DNA of 64,000 nt from Marinobacter nauticus (GTDB lineage: Bacteria > Pseudomonadota > Gammaproteobacteria > Pseudomonadales > Oleiphilaceae): positions 558,001 to 622,000 of the forward strand of contig NZ_RBJB01000004.1 of NCBI RefSeq assembly GCF_003634635.1, in the 5' to 3' direction. Shown piece by piece: positions 17,848 through 25,590 of the stretch. A program made the position numbers and the translations under genes. The notes under the pieces were generated by a model. The model ran no database searches and had not been told where the DNA came from. It was given only the letters and a program-made list of their open reading frames with translations. Each line of letters starts with the position of its first letter. The stretch's first letter is position 1.

Positions 17848-19361
17848 GCGTACAGGCTCCGTTCAGTTTGAGTTTGTTCTGCCCCGGTGTTCAGTCCCAG
17901 GGTGTTAAGGGTGTAGCGGCGGACATCGGCCAGCAGTTGGCGGTTGGCCTGAAGCGATTGACCGTAGCTCGGAATCAGCGATTGCAGGGTTTGCAGCGGT
18001 TGGCCCTGAATCAGCTCCGGGAAACAACGTTCTATAACCTCCAGCATTGCGGAGACGCAGGTGGAGGCGCCCGGTGAAGCGCCCAGCAGGGCTGCCAGGG
18101 ATCGGTCCTCAGTGCTCAAAACCTCGGTGCCGAATTCCAGACTGCCCCGGCCCGAGGCCGTTGGTTTGATAACCTGCACACGCTGCCCGGCCCGCACCAG
18201 TTGCCACTGAGCCGGGTCCGGGTCCTCAATAAAGCGCGCCAGTTCGCCGAGGCGGGCTGATTTGGGGCTGAGGGCTTCTTTGATCAGGTATCGGGTCAGC
18301 GGCCAGTTGTGCACGCCAACGTCGATCAGCGGCCGCAGGTTGTGGCTGCGAATTGAGCGGATCAGGTCCGAGCGATCGCCGCTTTTGAGGAAGCGGGTGG
18401 TAAAGCCAGCGAAGGGGCCGAAGAGCAGGGCCGCCTTGCCATTGATAAAGCGGGTGTCCAGGTGGGGCACTGACATGGGTGGGGCGCCCACCGGTGCCTG
18501 GCTATAGACCTTGGCGTTGTGTGACAGGGCCATGTCTTCGTTATTGCAGGCCAGCCACAGGCCGGACACCGGGAACCCCCCGTAGCCGCGAATTTCCGGA
18601 ACTCCGGTCTTCTGCAGCAGTGACAGGGCGGCTCCGCCCGCGCCAATGAACACAAAGCGGCTGGTGATGCTGCGTTTCTCGCCGCTGTTCAGATGATGCA
18701 GGTGCACGCGCCAGCCGCCGGGTTCGCGCTTGATATCGTTTACCTGGCACTGGAGCTGGATATCACAGGCGTTGTGCTGCGCCAGGGAGCGCCCGAGCAG
18801 TCGGGTCAGTGCACCAAAATTGACGTCACTGCCGTGGGCGACGCGGGTAGCTGCGACCGGTTCAAAGGCTTGCCGGGTACCGTGGATCAGCGGGAGCCAG
18901 CGAGCGAGGGTGTCTGGTTGATCGCTGAACTCAATCTCCTGAAACAGCGGTTGGCCCTCGAGGGCTCTGTGGCGGGTTTTCAGAAAATCACAGGCCTTGG
19001 CGCCCTGAACCCAGCTCAGATGTGGCACCCGGCGAATGAAGTTGGCCGGTGCGGGCAAGAGCCCCTTCTCAACCAGGCTGCTCCAGTACTGAAGTGAGAG
19101 CTCGAAGCGCTCGTTGATGGCGAGCGCCCGCTCTACGGAAACGCTGCCATCGGGGTTGGTGGGGGTGTAGTTGAGTTCGCAATAACCGGCGTGACCCGTG
19201 CCGGCGTTGTTCCAGGCGTCCGAGCTTTCGCCGGCCAACTGTTGTCCCTGTTCGACCAGGGTGATCGACCGGGAGCTGTCCAGTTGCTGAATCAGAGAGG
19301 CCAGCGTGACGCTCATAACGCCGCCGCCAATCAGAAGAATATCGGTATCAAAGCCCGCCAT
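17844..19361 (-). CDS. mqo: Malate:quinone oxidoreductase
   Basis: A 505-residue peripheral membrane FAD enzyme that oxidises malate to oxaloacetate and feeds electrons to quinone. The FAD-binding dinucleotide loop LLIGGGVMSVTLASLIQQLD lies at the N terminus. The Mqo signatures SSDAWNNAGTGHAGYCELNYTP, VQGAKACDFL, HGSDVNFGALTRLL and GASPGASTCVSAMLEV follow. It is first in the operon with the transhydrogenase genes, so TCA-cycle flux and NADPH supply would be expressed together. Its ribosome site AAGGGG lies inside a hairpin (see that entry). Confidence 0.93.
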   Translation of the reverse strand: MAGFDTDILLIGGGVMSVTLASLIQQLDSSRSITLVEQGQQLAGESSDAWNNAGTGHAGYCELNYTPTNPDGSVSVERALAINERFELSLQYWSSLVEKGLLPAPANFIRRVPHLSWVQGAKACDFLKTRHRALEGQPLFQEIEFSDQPDTLARWLPLIHGTRQAFEPVAATRVAHGSDVNFGALTRLLGRSLAQHNACDIQLQCQVNDIKREPGGWRVHLHHLNSGEKRSITSRFVFIGAGGAALSLLQKTGVPEIRGYGGFPVSGLWLACNNEDMALSHNAKVYSQAPVGAPPMSVPHLDTRFINGKAALLFGPFAGFTTRFLKSGDRSDLIRSIRSHNLRPLIDVGVHNWPLTRYLIKEALSPKSARLGELARFIEDPDPAQWQLVRAGQRVQVIKPTASGRGSLEFGTEVLSTEDRSLAALLGASPGASTCVSAMLEVIERCFPELIQGQPLQTLQSLIPSYGQSLQANRQLLADVRRYTLNTLGLNTGAEQTQTERSLYA

Positions 19362-19364
19362 GGG

Positions 19365-19402
19365 TATGCCCCTTTCAGTAGCAAACGAACAAAGGGGGCA
19401 TA
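19365..19402 (-). promoter_or_regulatory. Leader hairpin covering the mqo ribosome binding site
   Basis: On the minus strand the RNA would pair UAUGCCCCCUUU (19402-19391) with AAAGGGGCAUA (19375-19365), with one bulged C and a 15-nt loop. The 3' arm contains the only good Shine-Dalgarno (AAGGGG, 7 bases before the mqo ATG). The pairing is read directly. A role in translational control, or alternatively as a DNA operator, is inference. Confidence 0.5.
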
Positions 19403-19467
19403 CTTTAGTCTAAGGCGGTTGCCGCAAGAATCGTATTTACTGAGGCAAATACATCGAAAAAATCGAT

Positions 19468-20205
19468 CTATTTAGTGCCGAAGCCGCGACCATTCAGGAA
19501 TGCTTTTATGTGCGGGCGCAGTTTTGAGGTAAACAGTGGCTTCAGCTGTTCGGACCAGGTGGTGTCCTTGTTGCTGCTGCTTCTGGCCTGGTAATACTGA
19601 TTCATGGTCTGGTCGAAACGGGTCATCAGAGTGGTGTCATCGGCATCAGTGTAGGCGTCTTCTTTCAGAATCGCGGAAAGTGGCAGCCGGGGCTTAACTT
19701 CCGGGTTCTGATCGGGGTAGCCGAGGCACATGCCAAATACCGGGTAGACATGTTCCGGCAGTTTCAGAATCTCGCTCACGTCCTGCGGGTTGTTACGAAT
19801 ACCTCCGATGTAACACAGTCCCAGCCCCTCGGATTCCGCAGCAATGGCGACATTCTGTGCCATCAGGGCGGTGTCGATGGTGGCAACCAGCAGTTGCTCG
19901 GTCATACCTCGTATCACCTCGGCACCGGCCCGCTCAGCGGCTTCGGTCGCTCGTTTCATATCGGCACAGAACACCAGGAAGTCGGAACTGTTGGCGACAT
20001 AGGGTTGGCCGCCGGCCAGTTCGGCGATCTTACGGCGGTTCTCCGGGTTGACCACATGGATGATGGAGTAGGCCTGAACGTGATTGGAGGTGGCGGCACT
20101 CTGGCCGGCACGAATCAGCTCTTCGAACAACTCCCGTGGGACCTGCTGGTCCTTGAACTTGCGGATAGAGCGGTGGGATTTCAGAAGTTCAATGGTCGGA
20201 TTCAT
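19468..20205 (-). CDS. NADPH-dependent nitroreductase, NfsA family
   Basis: A 245-residue FMN-dependent oxidoreductase. Family features are the N-terminal LLKSHRSIRKFKDQQVP (FMN phosphate site), AGQSAATSNHVQAYSIIHV, ALMAQNVAIAAESEGLGLCYIGGIRNNP and PVFGMCLGYPDQNPEVKPRLPL. The NfsA/Frp type reduces nitroaromatics, quinones or flavins by two-electron steps. The frame stays open upstream to 20316, but MNPTIELL at 20205 fits the family start. Gene-adjacent DNA gives no hint of a specific substrate. Confidence 0.88.
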   Translation of the reverse strand: MNPTIELLKSHRSIRKFKDQQVPRELFEELIRAGQSAATSNHVQAYSIIHVVNPENRRKIAELAGGQPYVANSSDFLVFCADMKRATEAAERAGAEVIRGMTEQLLVATIDTALMAQNVAIAAESEGLGLCYIGGIRNNPQDVSEILKLPEHVYPVFGMCLGYPDQNPEVKPRLPLSAILKEDAYTDADDTTLMTRFDQTMNQYYQARSSSNKDTTWSEQLKPLFTSKLRPHIKAFLNGRGFGTK

Positions 20206-20314
20206 AGCCTCTAGCCTGTCTCTAAGAAAGAAAACAGACGATAGCTTGCTCATCAGCAACCGCACAAGCGGACAAAGGTGGGTAGTTGTCCGGATGGTAT
20301 GACTTTCGCCAGAC

Positions 20315-20341
20315 AAAAAAGGCGCGCCGGGAAGGCGCGCC
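20315..20341 (-). terminator. Intrinsic terminator after the cytochrome c peroxidase gene
   Basis: An 8-bp palindromic stem GGCGCGCC / GGCGCGCC (20321-20328, 20334-20341) with a 5-nt loop is followed on the minus strand by six T. It sits 27 bases past the peroxidase stop. Confidence 0.88.
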
Positions 20342-20368
20342 TTTGAGGGTGAATGCAGAGCCCGTGCT

Positions 20369-21418
20369 TTACGGGATCATGTCCACCGGTTTGGGGGTAT
20401 TGGCCGTGCTTGGCGGCAGTACCGGATAAGTTACTTCCGGAACATTGCCGGTCAGGGTCTTGAGGAAGGCGACGATGGATTTCACTTCGTCGTCGTTCAA
20501 CTCGGTACCCAGCTGGGCAGTACCCATCACCGCAACGGCTTCTTCCAGGCTCCAGACGGCGCCAGAGTGGAAATAGGGCGCGGTCAGCTCGATGTTACGC
20601 AGCGGAGAGGCGCGGAACACATACTCGTCAGACGCGGTTTCGGTGACAGAGAAGCGGCCTTTGTCGCCCTCTGGCAGGATCTCGGCACCAGGCTTGGCAA
20701 CCAGTCCGAACGGATAGTAGTTCTGGCCGCCGAGGTTCACACCACTGTGGCAGGCGGTACAACCGCGGTCCATGAACAGGGCCAGGCCTTCTTTTTCACT
20801 CTCGTTCAGAGCGGAACCGTCGCCGCGCAGGTACTTATCGAAAGGTGCTTCCGGGGTGATCAGTGTCGCTTCATAGGCTTCAATGGCCACAGCCATATTG
20901 TCGAAGGTAACCGGATTTTCCTGGCCCGGGAAGGCGTCCTCAAAGCGCTCGATATACTCCGGCATACTCTTCAGGGTAGCCACCACCCGGTCTGGCGTGC
21001 TGCTCATCTCGACACCCGCCTGTACCGGCCCTTTGGCCTGCTCGGCCAGGTCGGCGGCACGGCCATCCCAGAACTGGGCCGCGTTAAACACGGCATTGAA
21101 CACGGTCGGCGAGTTCCGGGGGCCTTTCTGCCAGCCATGGCCGATCGAGGTGGGCAGCTCGTCATCACCCCCCAGTCCCACGTTGTGGCAGGTGTTGCAG
21201 CTGATCAGGTGGCTGGAAGACAGGCGCGGTTCAAAGAACAGCATCTTGCCCAGTTCAACCTTGGCCTGGGTGAGTTCATTGCCATCAATCACCGGTGGGT
21301 ATTTTGGAATGGGCTCGAACATGCTGTTGGCCCGTTCCATCAGGTTGTCCGCCATGGCGGAGCCCGCCACCACACCCAGACTGAGGGCGAGTGCTTTAAC
21401 CAATGGACGCTTGATCAT
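20369..21418 (-). CDS. Di-haem cytochrome c peroxidase
   Basis: A 349-residue periplasmic enzyme that reduces hydrogen peroxide with electrons from small c-type cytochromes. A signal peptide ends at SAMA (residue ~23). Two haem-attachment motifs, CNTCH (about residue 75) and CTACH (about 222), and the conserved NSPTVFNAVFNAAQFWDGRA and PYFHSGAVWSLEEAV mark the MauG/CcpA family. The ATG has AAGGAG 8 bases upstream. A perfect FNR/ANR box lies 100 bases upstream, so expression under low oxygen is expected, as known for Pseudomonas and Paracoccus peroxidases. An intrinsic terminator follows. Confidence 0.93.
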   Translation of the reverse strand: MIKRPLVKALALSLGVVAGSAMADNLMERANSMFEPIPKYPPVIDGNELTQAKVELGKMLFFEPRLSSSHLISCNTCHNVGLGGDDELPTSIGHGWQKGPRNSPTVFNAVFNAAQFWDGRAADLAEQAKGPVQAGVEMSSTPDRVVATLKSMPEYIERFEDAFPGQENPVTFDNMAVAIEAYEATLITPEAPFDKYLRGDGSALNESEKEGLALFMDRGCTACHSGVNLGGQNYYPFGLVAKPGAEILPEGDKGRFSVTETASDEYVFRASPLRNIELTAPYFHSGAVWSLEEAVAVMGTAQLGTELNDDEVKSIVAFLKTLTGNVPEVTYPVLPPSTANTPKPVDMIP

Positions 21419-21518
21419 ATCGCTTTCTCCTTATGAGAACGGCTTGGTCTCTCTCTGATTCAAACTTAACAAAACGTTCAGAATTCGCACGGGGAATCGG
21501 AAAGAGTCGGGCTGATAA

Positions 21519-21532
21519 TTGATGTCTATCAA
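21519..21532. promoter_or_regulatory. FNR/ANR box between cytochrome c peroxidase and rhodanese genes
   Basis: TTGATGTCTATCAA is an exact match to the FNR/ANR consensus TTGATNNNNATCAA. Its centre is about 107 bases before the peroxidase start (minus strand). A class II position (-41.5) would give a leader of about 65 bases. It could also influence the rhodanese gene 140 bases away on the plus strand. Confidence 0.85.
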
Positions 21533-21670
21533 TTTTGGGTTTGCGACGACGGCCAGCACTGCCGCTGCGGCAATTGGCCGCGTGAACTCGACGGGCAAGT
21601 TCCTGTCAATTGACTGGTTATATCGTTATTCTAAAATGACATTCTAGTCAGAAAAGCAGGAGTGCAAGGC

Positions 21671-22216
21671 ATGAAATCGATACTTGTGTCTGTGTTGTTG
21701 GTGTTGGGCCTTGCGGCTACAGCACAAGCGGAGGAGGCTCTGTCCGTTACCCCGGAAGAGACCTGGGAAATGGTTCAGGAGCAAGGTGACAATCTGCTGT
21801 TCATTGATGTCCGGGATCCGGTGGAAATCATGTTCATCGGCTTTACCGATGCGGTAGACCGAAACATTCCGTTTCAGCTGGTGGATCGTACGCGCTGGAA
21901 CGATGAGAAAGGCGTATTCGCCATGGACATCAACGAGGATTTTGTTGCCCAGGTTGATGCCGCGCTGAAGGAAAAGGGACTGACCCGGGATTCCCTGATC
22001 ATCACCATGTGCCGCTCTGGTTCCGCCCGCGGCAAGCCCAGTGCTGATTATCTGCTGGAGCGGGGCTTTACCAACGTGAAGTATATCGACAACGGCTTCC
22101 AGGGCAGTACCGTGAAGGAAGGCGAAAAGAAGGGATTCCGTGTGCAGAACGGCTGGCAGAACTCCGGCCTGCCCTGGTCGACCAAGGCCAACCCCGAGAA
22201 AATCTATCGTCCGTGA
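21671..22216 (+). CDS. Periplasmic rhodanese-domain protein
   Basis: A 181-residue exported protein with a Sec signal peptide (SILVSVLLVLGLAATAQA). One rhodanese domain follows, with LLFIDVRDPVEIMFIGF and the active-site loop MCRSGSARGKPSA, whose Cys would carry a persulfide. The C-terminal FQGSTVKEGEKKGFRVQNGW is typical of a periplasmic sulfurtransferase group. Transfer of sulfane sulfur to a thiol acceptor is the usual activity. The start at 21671 begins the signal peptide; ribosome site AGGAGTGCAAGG. It opens the sulfur-related stretch of the window. Confidence 0.85.
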   Translation: MKSILVSVLLVLGLAATAQAEEALSVTPEETWEMVQEQGDNLLFIDVRDPVEIMFIGFTDAVDRNIPFQLVDRTRWNDEKGVFAMDINEDFVAQVDAALKEKGLTRDSLIITMCRSGSARGKPSADYLLERGFTNVKYIDNGFQGSTVKEGEKKGFRVQNGWQNSGLPWSTKANPEKIYRP

Positions 22217-22223
22217 TAGCGAC

Positions 22224-22250
22224 GACGCCCGCCTGCATTGGGCGGGCGTC
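22224..22250. terminator. Hairpin between convergent rhodanese and TDT-carrier genes
   Basis: Arms GACGCCCGCC and GGCGGGCGTC pair perfectly over 10 bp with a short loop, between two convergent genes. No clear T run follows on either strand, so it is a probable but untypical terminator. Confidence 0.6.
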
Positions 22251-22261
22251 ACTGCCCGGTT

Positions 22262-23227
22262 TCACTCCTCCACGCAGATTTCCCGCCGCCGCACCGCAAC
22301 TGCGGTTCTGATCACCAGCCCGGTAATCAGCAGGCAAAGCACGACCAGCAAGAGCAGCCCCAACCATTTCAGGAAGACAAGCCCCAGGCTTTGATGCATC
22401 AACAGCGTGGCAATGGTGATTGCCGCCATGGGGAATGAATAGGCCCACCAAGACAGGGCGAACGGGACTTTGATGAATCGGGACGCCTGGGTAAACAGCA
22501 TCAGGGTAAGGAACAGTGCGCTGTAGTAGAGAATTCGAGCAAAAGCGTCCACCTCTCCTCCGTTCAGCTGTAACCAGGACACCATTCCGACGCCGGGTGG
22601 TGCTATCAGGATAAACAGCGTAGGCAGCAGTTTTCCGGGTAGCGGTTGATGGAAGAACATGCGGTTAAAAATAATGGTCAGCAGCACCAGCCAGAACACC
22701 AGCCCGATACTGAAAAAGAACCAGGAAATTTCCACCGACGCGTGATGCACTCCGGCGACGGGTACCAGGATGTTGCCCACAATCGGGATGAACCAGGCCG
22801 GGTTCATATGGTTAATCTCGAAATGGGTGTGATGGATCCAGATCGACAGCACATACAGCGTGAAGCCGAAATGCAGCACAGTGCCGGCGGTCCAGACAAT
22901 CTGTGACAAGCCCGGATAATGAGGCAGAAGGGCAATGCTGATCAGTATCAGGCCAATCGAAATGGTCGGAAAAAAGTTGAGTTTGACCGGATGGCTCAGT
23001 TCAGCTTTGACACTGGCGGGGTGTCTGGCCAGTTTTAACAGGTAGAGGCCGGCCAGCGTGGCGAACACGGCCACGGTCAATGCCAGAAGTGCAGGGCTTG
23101 GGTGAATGCTCCACCCGAGTATCGCCTCTGCCCTGTGCAGGGCAATGGTCAAACCGGCAAGCCCCATGACTGTGGCAAACCAGGAAACCGGGAAGTTCTG
23201 TAGCCGTGAAACGTCGCTATGCGCCAT
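22262..23227 (-). CDS. TDT/SLAC1-family membrane carrier (TehA-like)
   Basis: A 321-residue inner-membrane protein with ten hydrophobic helices. Family marks are NFPVSWFATVMGLAGL at the start, the PVKLNFFPTISIGLILISIALL helix, FEINHMNPAWFIPIVGNILVPVAG and MFFHQPLPGKLLPTLFILIAPPGVG. The tellurite-resistance/dicarboxylate (TDT) family includes anion channels and the yeast sulfite exporter Ssu1. Beside sulfur-oxidation genes, export of sulfite or another sulfur anion is an attractive guess, but the sequence alone does not decide it. Confidence 0.85.
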   Translation of the reverse strand: MAHSDVSRLQNFPVSWFATVMGLAGLTIALHRAEAILGWSIHPSPALLALTVAVFATLAGLYLLKLARHPASVKAELSHPVKLNFFPTISIGLILISIALLPHYPGLSQIVWTAGTVLHFGFTLYVLSIWIHHTHFEINHMNPAWFIPIVGNILVPVAGVHHASVEISWFFFSIGLVFWLVLLTIIFNRMFFHQPLPGKLLPTLFILIAPPGVGMVSWLQLNGGEVDAFARILYYSALFLTLMLFTQASRFIKVPFALSWWAYSFPMAAITIATLLMHQSLGLVFLKWLGLLLLVVLCLLITGLVIRTAVAVRRREICVEE

Positions 23228-23254
23228 CGGATACCTCGTTGTTTGCTTGTAACC

Positions 23255-23283
23255 AAAAGCGCCAGCCCGATAGAGGCTGGCGC
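23255..23283 (-). terminator. Terminator between DsrE-like and TDT-carrier genes
   Basis: A 9-bp stem (GCGCCAGCC / GGCTGGCGC, loop 7 nt) is followed on the minus strand by TTTT. It lies 29 bases after the DsrE-like stop, so the TDT gene probably has its own promoter or receives only read-through. Confidence 0.75.
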
Positions 23284-23311
23284 ATGAAAAACACCGGAAC
23301 TATGTCCGGCC

Positions 23312-23773
23312 TCAGAAAGTGAAGGTGCGCATCTTGCGATCCAGCATCTGGCCGGCCATGGCCGGCGGGGTCGCAACGCCGACACCGTCAAGCAGATCGT
23401 CTTTGCTGTACTCGCTGTTGGGTAGATACAGCGCACAAACATTCACCGCACCACCGGCTTTCATAAGCCCGCGCAACATCTGCCCCGGAGTGACGTTTTT
23501 CGGCGCCAGGGGCTCGGCTTTATAGGCTTTCAGAGCCAGGTCGCCGGCTTCGTCGCAAAGCAGCACATTCACCTTGGCACCCTTCTGGGCCATAGTGTTG
23601 GACAGCACCATCGCCATACCCTGGGTTTGCAGGGAGTCGCTGGAGAGAATCACCAGAACCTCTTCCACGGTGTTTCCTCTATTGCCGTCTTTCGCTTTTT
23701 GATTCTCCGCCGTTGCAGTCAGTGGGGCCGCGAACAACAGCGCCAGTGCAAAGGTCTTGATGGCATTCGTCAT
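23312..23773 (-). CDS. Exported DsrE-family protein
   Basis: A 153-residue protein with a signal peptide (IKTFALALLFAAPLTATA) followed by a DsrE/TusD-like fold: VLVILSSDSLQTQGMAMVLSN, VNVLLCDEAG, and GGAVNVCALYLPN. The two cysteines, in LLCDEAG and NVCALYL, sit where DsrE relatives place their sulfur-carrying residues. Cytoplasmic DsrE and TusD proteins relay sulfur as persulfide; here the same fold is sent to the periplasm, next to a periplasmic rhodanese and an octahaem cytochrome. The start at 23773 begins the signal peptide; the frame stays open upstream but without coding character. Confidence 0.82.
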   Translation of the reverse strand: MTNAIKTFALALLFAAPLTATAENQKAKDGNRGNTVEEVLVILSSDSLQTQGMAMVLSNTMAQKGAKVNVLLCDEAGDLALKAYKAEPLAPKNVTPGQMLRGLMKAGGAVNVCALYLPNSEYSKDDLLDGVGVATPPAMAGQMLDRKMRTFTF

Positions 23774-23836
23774 GGGGTAACTCCTGAGTTTTGATGGTTT
23801 ACATACCAATCCTAGAACCAGAGCTATTGAGGCTTC

Positions 23837-23853
23837 AGTGACAATGTCACTGT
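23837..23853. promoter_or_regulatory. Candidate operator between DsrE-like and octahaem cytochrome genes
   Basis: CAGTGACAATGTCACTG is a perfect 7-bp inverted repeat with a 3-bp spacer in the divergent promoter region, 64 bases from the DsrE start and 118 bases from the cytochrome start. The regulator is not known. Confidence 0.45.
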
Positions 23854-23970
23854 TCTGCACGCCACAGAGCGATAGATTGGTTTTGCTCAATGCTTTTACA
23901 CGTCGCCGGGAAATCCCGCTCTGTGTAACTAGACTCAATTCAGATGCTCATCTGAGTGGATGGTGCCGAT

Positions 23971-25590
23971 ATGAACAACAAGAGAGCCCTGCGAATGCTT
24001 TTTTCGCTCAAATGGTTGGTGCTCGTTGCCAGCCTGGTATTTGCCGCGAATGGGTCCGCCTCGATAGCGCCTGTAAACGGGAAATCGACCACCACGGCAG
24101 ATCACAGCAAGTTCAAGGCATTGCAGGGCCCCTTTGACCGCGCGGAAGACGTGACGGCGGCCTGCCTGACCTGCCATACCGAGGCCGGTGAACAGATTCG
24201 CCAGACTACTCACTGGACCTGGCTCTACGAGCATGACGAAACCGGGCAGACCCTGGGCAAAACCAAGGTCATCAACAGCTTTTGCGGGATGACCATTACC
24301 AACGAGCCCCGGTGTACGTCGTGCCATGTGGGTTACGGCTGGAACGATATGCGTGAGCCACCGCCGCAGGCCGAGAATGCGGTGGATTGCCTGGTGTGCC
24401 ACGACACCACAGGCGAGTATTGGAAATTCCCGACGCTGGCGGGCCACCCCACCTATATTCCCCGGGAATGGCCCAAGGGCAGCGGCAAAATGGTCCAGCC
24501 GCCGGACCTGGAGCGCATTGCCCGGAATGTGGGCGCCAGTGGCCGGGCCAATTGCGGTAGCTGCCACTTCCATGGAGGCGGCGCCGACGGCGTGAAGCAC
24601 GGTGATCTGGATACGTCTCTGATTAATCCACCAAAATCACTGGATGTGCACATGTCGCCGGAGGGCCTGAATTTCGGCTGTTCTGACTGCCACACCACCA
24701 TGGGGCATGCGGTATCCGGCAGCCGGTACCAGGCCAATGCCCGGGATACCCTGGGCATTGATGTGCCGGGCCATACGGATTTCTCCCGGGCCAGTTGCGA
24801 GTCCTGCCATGGCCTTGCGCCCCACGACAAGCCAAAACTGAACGACCACGTAGACAAACTCGCCTGCCAGACCTGCCACATCCCGGCTTTTGCCCGGGGC
24901 GGGGTGCCCACCAAGACCTGGTGGGACTGGTCCACCGCCGGTCGGCTGGATGAAAACGGACAGCCAATAAAACAGCTGGACGACCATGGCCACCCGAGCT
25001 ACCTCAGTGAAAAAGGGGATTTCCGCCATGGCGAGAATGTGGTGCCGGAGTACGCCTGGTTTGATGGCACAGTGAAATATACCCTGGCCGGGGATCCGCT
25101 GGATATCGAGAATCCGCCGGTGGCCATTAACCGGTTGGAAGGCAGCCCTGATAATGGTGAATCCCGCATCTGGCCGTTCAAGGTGATGCGTGGAAAGCAG
25201 CCGTTTGATACCGAGGGACAGACCTTGCTGGCCACCCATGTGTTCGGTGCCGATGATACCTCTTTGTGGAGCAATTTCAGTTGGGAGAAAGCCCTGCAAG
25301 CCGCCAGTGATCTGTCTGGCATGCCCTACAGTGGTGAGTTCAGCTTTATCGAAACCACCATGCACTGGCCGATCACCCACATGGTGGCACCCGCTGAACA
25401 GGCGGTGAAGTGCGGCAGTTGCCACAAGGCTGAAAGCCGTCTGGCGGGGCTGGGTGGTATTTATATGCCAGGCCACAACGGTAGTGTCTGGCTGGACCGG
25501 ATTGGCTGGTTGCTGGTGGCAGCCACCCTGTTTGGTGTTCTGGTGCACGCCATGGCAAGGGTCGTGTTCAGTGGGAGGAAAGACCAATGA
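23971..25590 (+). CDS. Octahaem c-type cytochrome of the tetrathionate reductase (OTR) family, membrane-anchored
   Basis: A 539-residue periplasmic cytochrome. After a signal peptide it has eight CXXCH motifs in order: CLTCH, CTSCH, CLVCH, CGSCH, CSDCH, CESCH, CQTCH and CGSCH. The OTR-type segments NSFCGMTITNEPRCTSCHVGYGW, HVDKLACQTCHIPAFARGGVPTKTWWDW and YSGEFSFIETTMHWPITHMVAP are present. Shewanella OTR reduces tetrathionate, nitrite and hydroxylamine in vitro. Unlike that soluble protein, this one ends with a transmembrane helix (IGWLLVAATLFGVLVHAMARVVF). Its stop overlaps a cytochrome b gene, so electrons probably come from the quinol pool. A GTG at 23956 is an alternative start; the ribosome site of either is weak. 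Confidence 0.88.
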   Translation: MNNKRALRMLFSLKWLVLVASLVFAANGSASIAPVNGKSTTTADHSKFKALQGPFDRAEDVTAACLTCHTEAGEQIRQTTHWTWLYEHDETGQTLGKTKVINSFCGMTITNEPRCTSCHVGYGWNDMREPPPQAENAVDCLVCHDTTGEYWKFPTLAGHPTYIPREWPKGSGKMVQPPDLERIARNVGASGRANCGSCHFHGGGADGVKHGDLDTSLINPPKSLDVHMSPEGLNFGCSDCHTTMGHAVSGSRYQANARDTLGIDVPGHTDFSRASCESCHGLAPHDKPKLNDHVDKLACQTCHIPAFARGGVPTKTWWDWSTAGRLDENGQPIKQLDDHGHPSYLSEKGDFRHGENVVPEYAWFDGTVKYTLAGDPLDIENPPVAINRLEGSPDNGESRIWPFKVMRGKQPFDTEGQTLLATHVFGADDTSLWSNFSWEKALQAASDLSGMPYSGEFSFIETTMHWPITHMVAPAEQAVKCGSCHKAESRLAGLGGIYMPGHNGSVWLDRIGWLLVAATLFGVLVHAMARVVFSGRKDQ

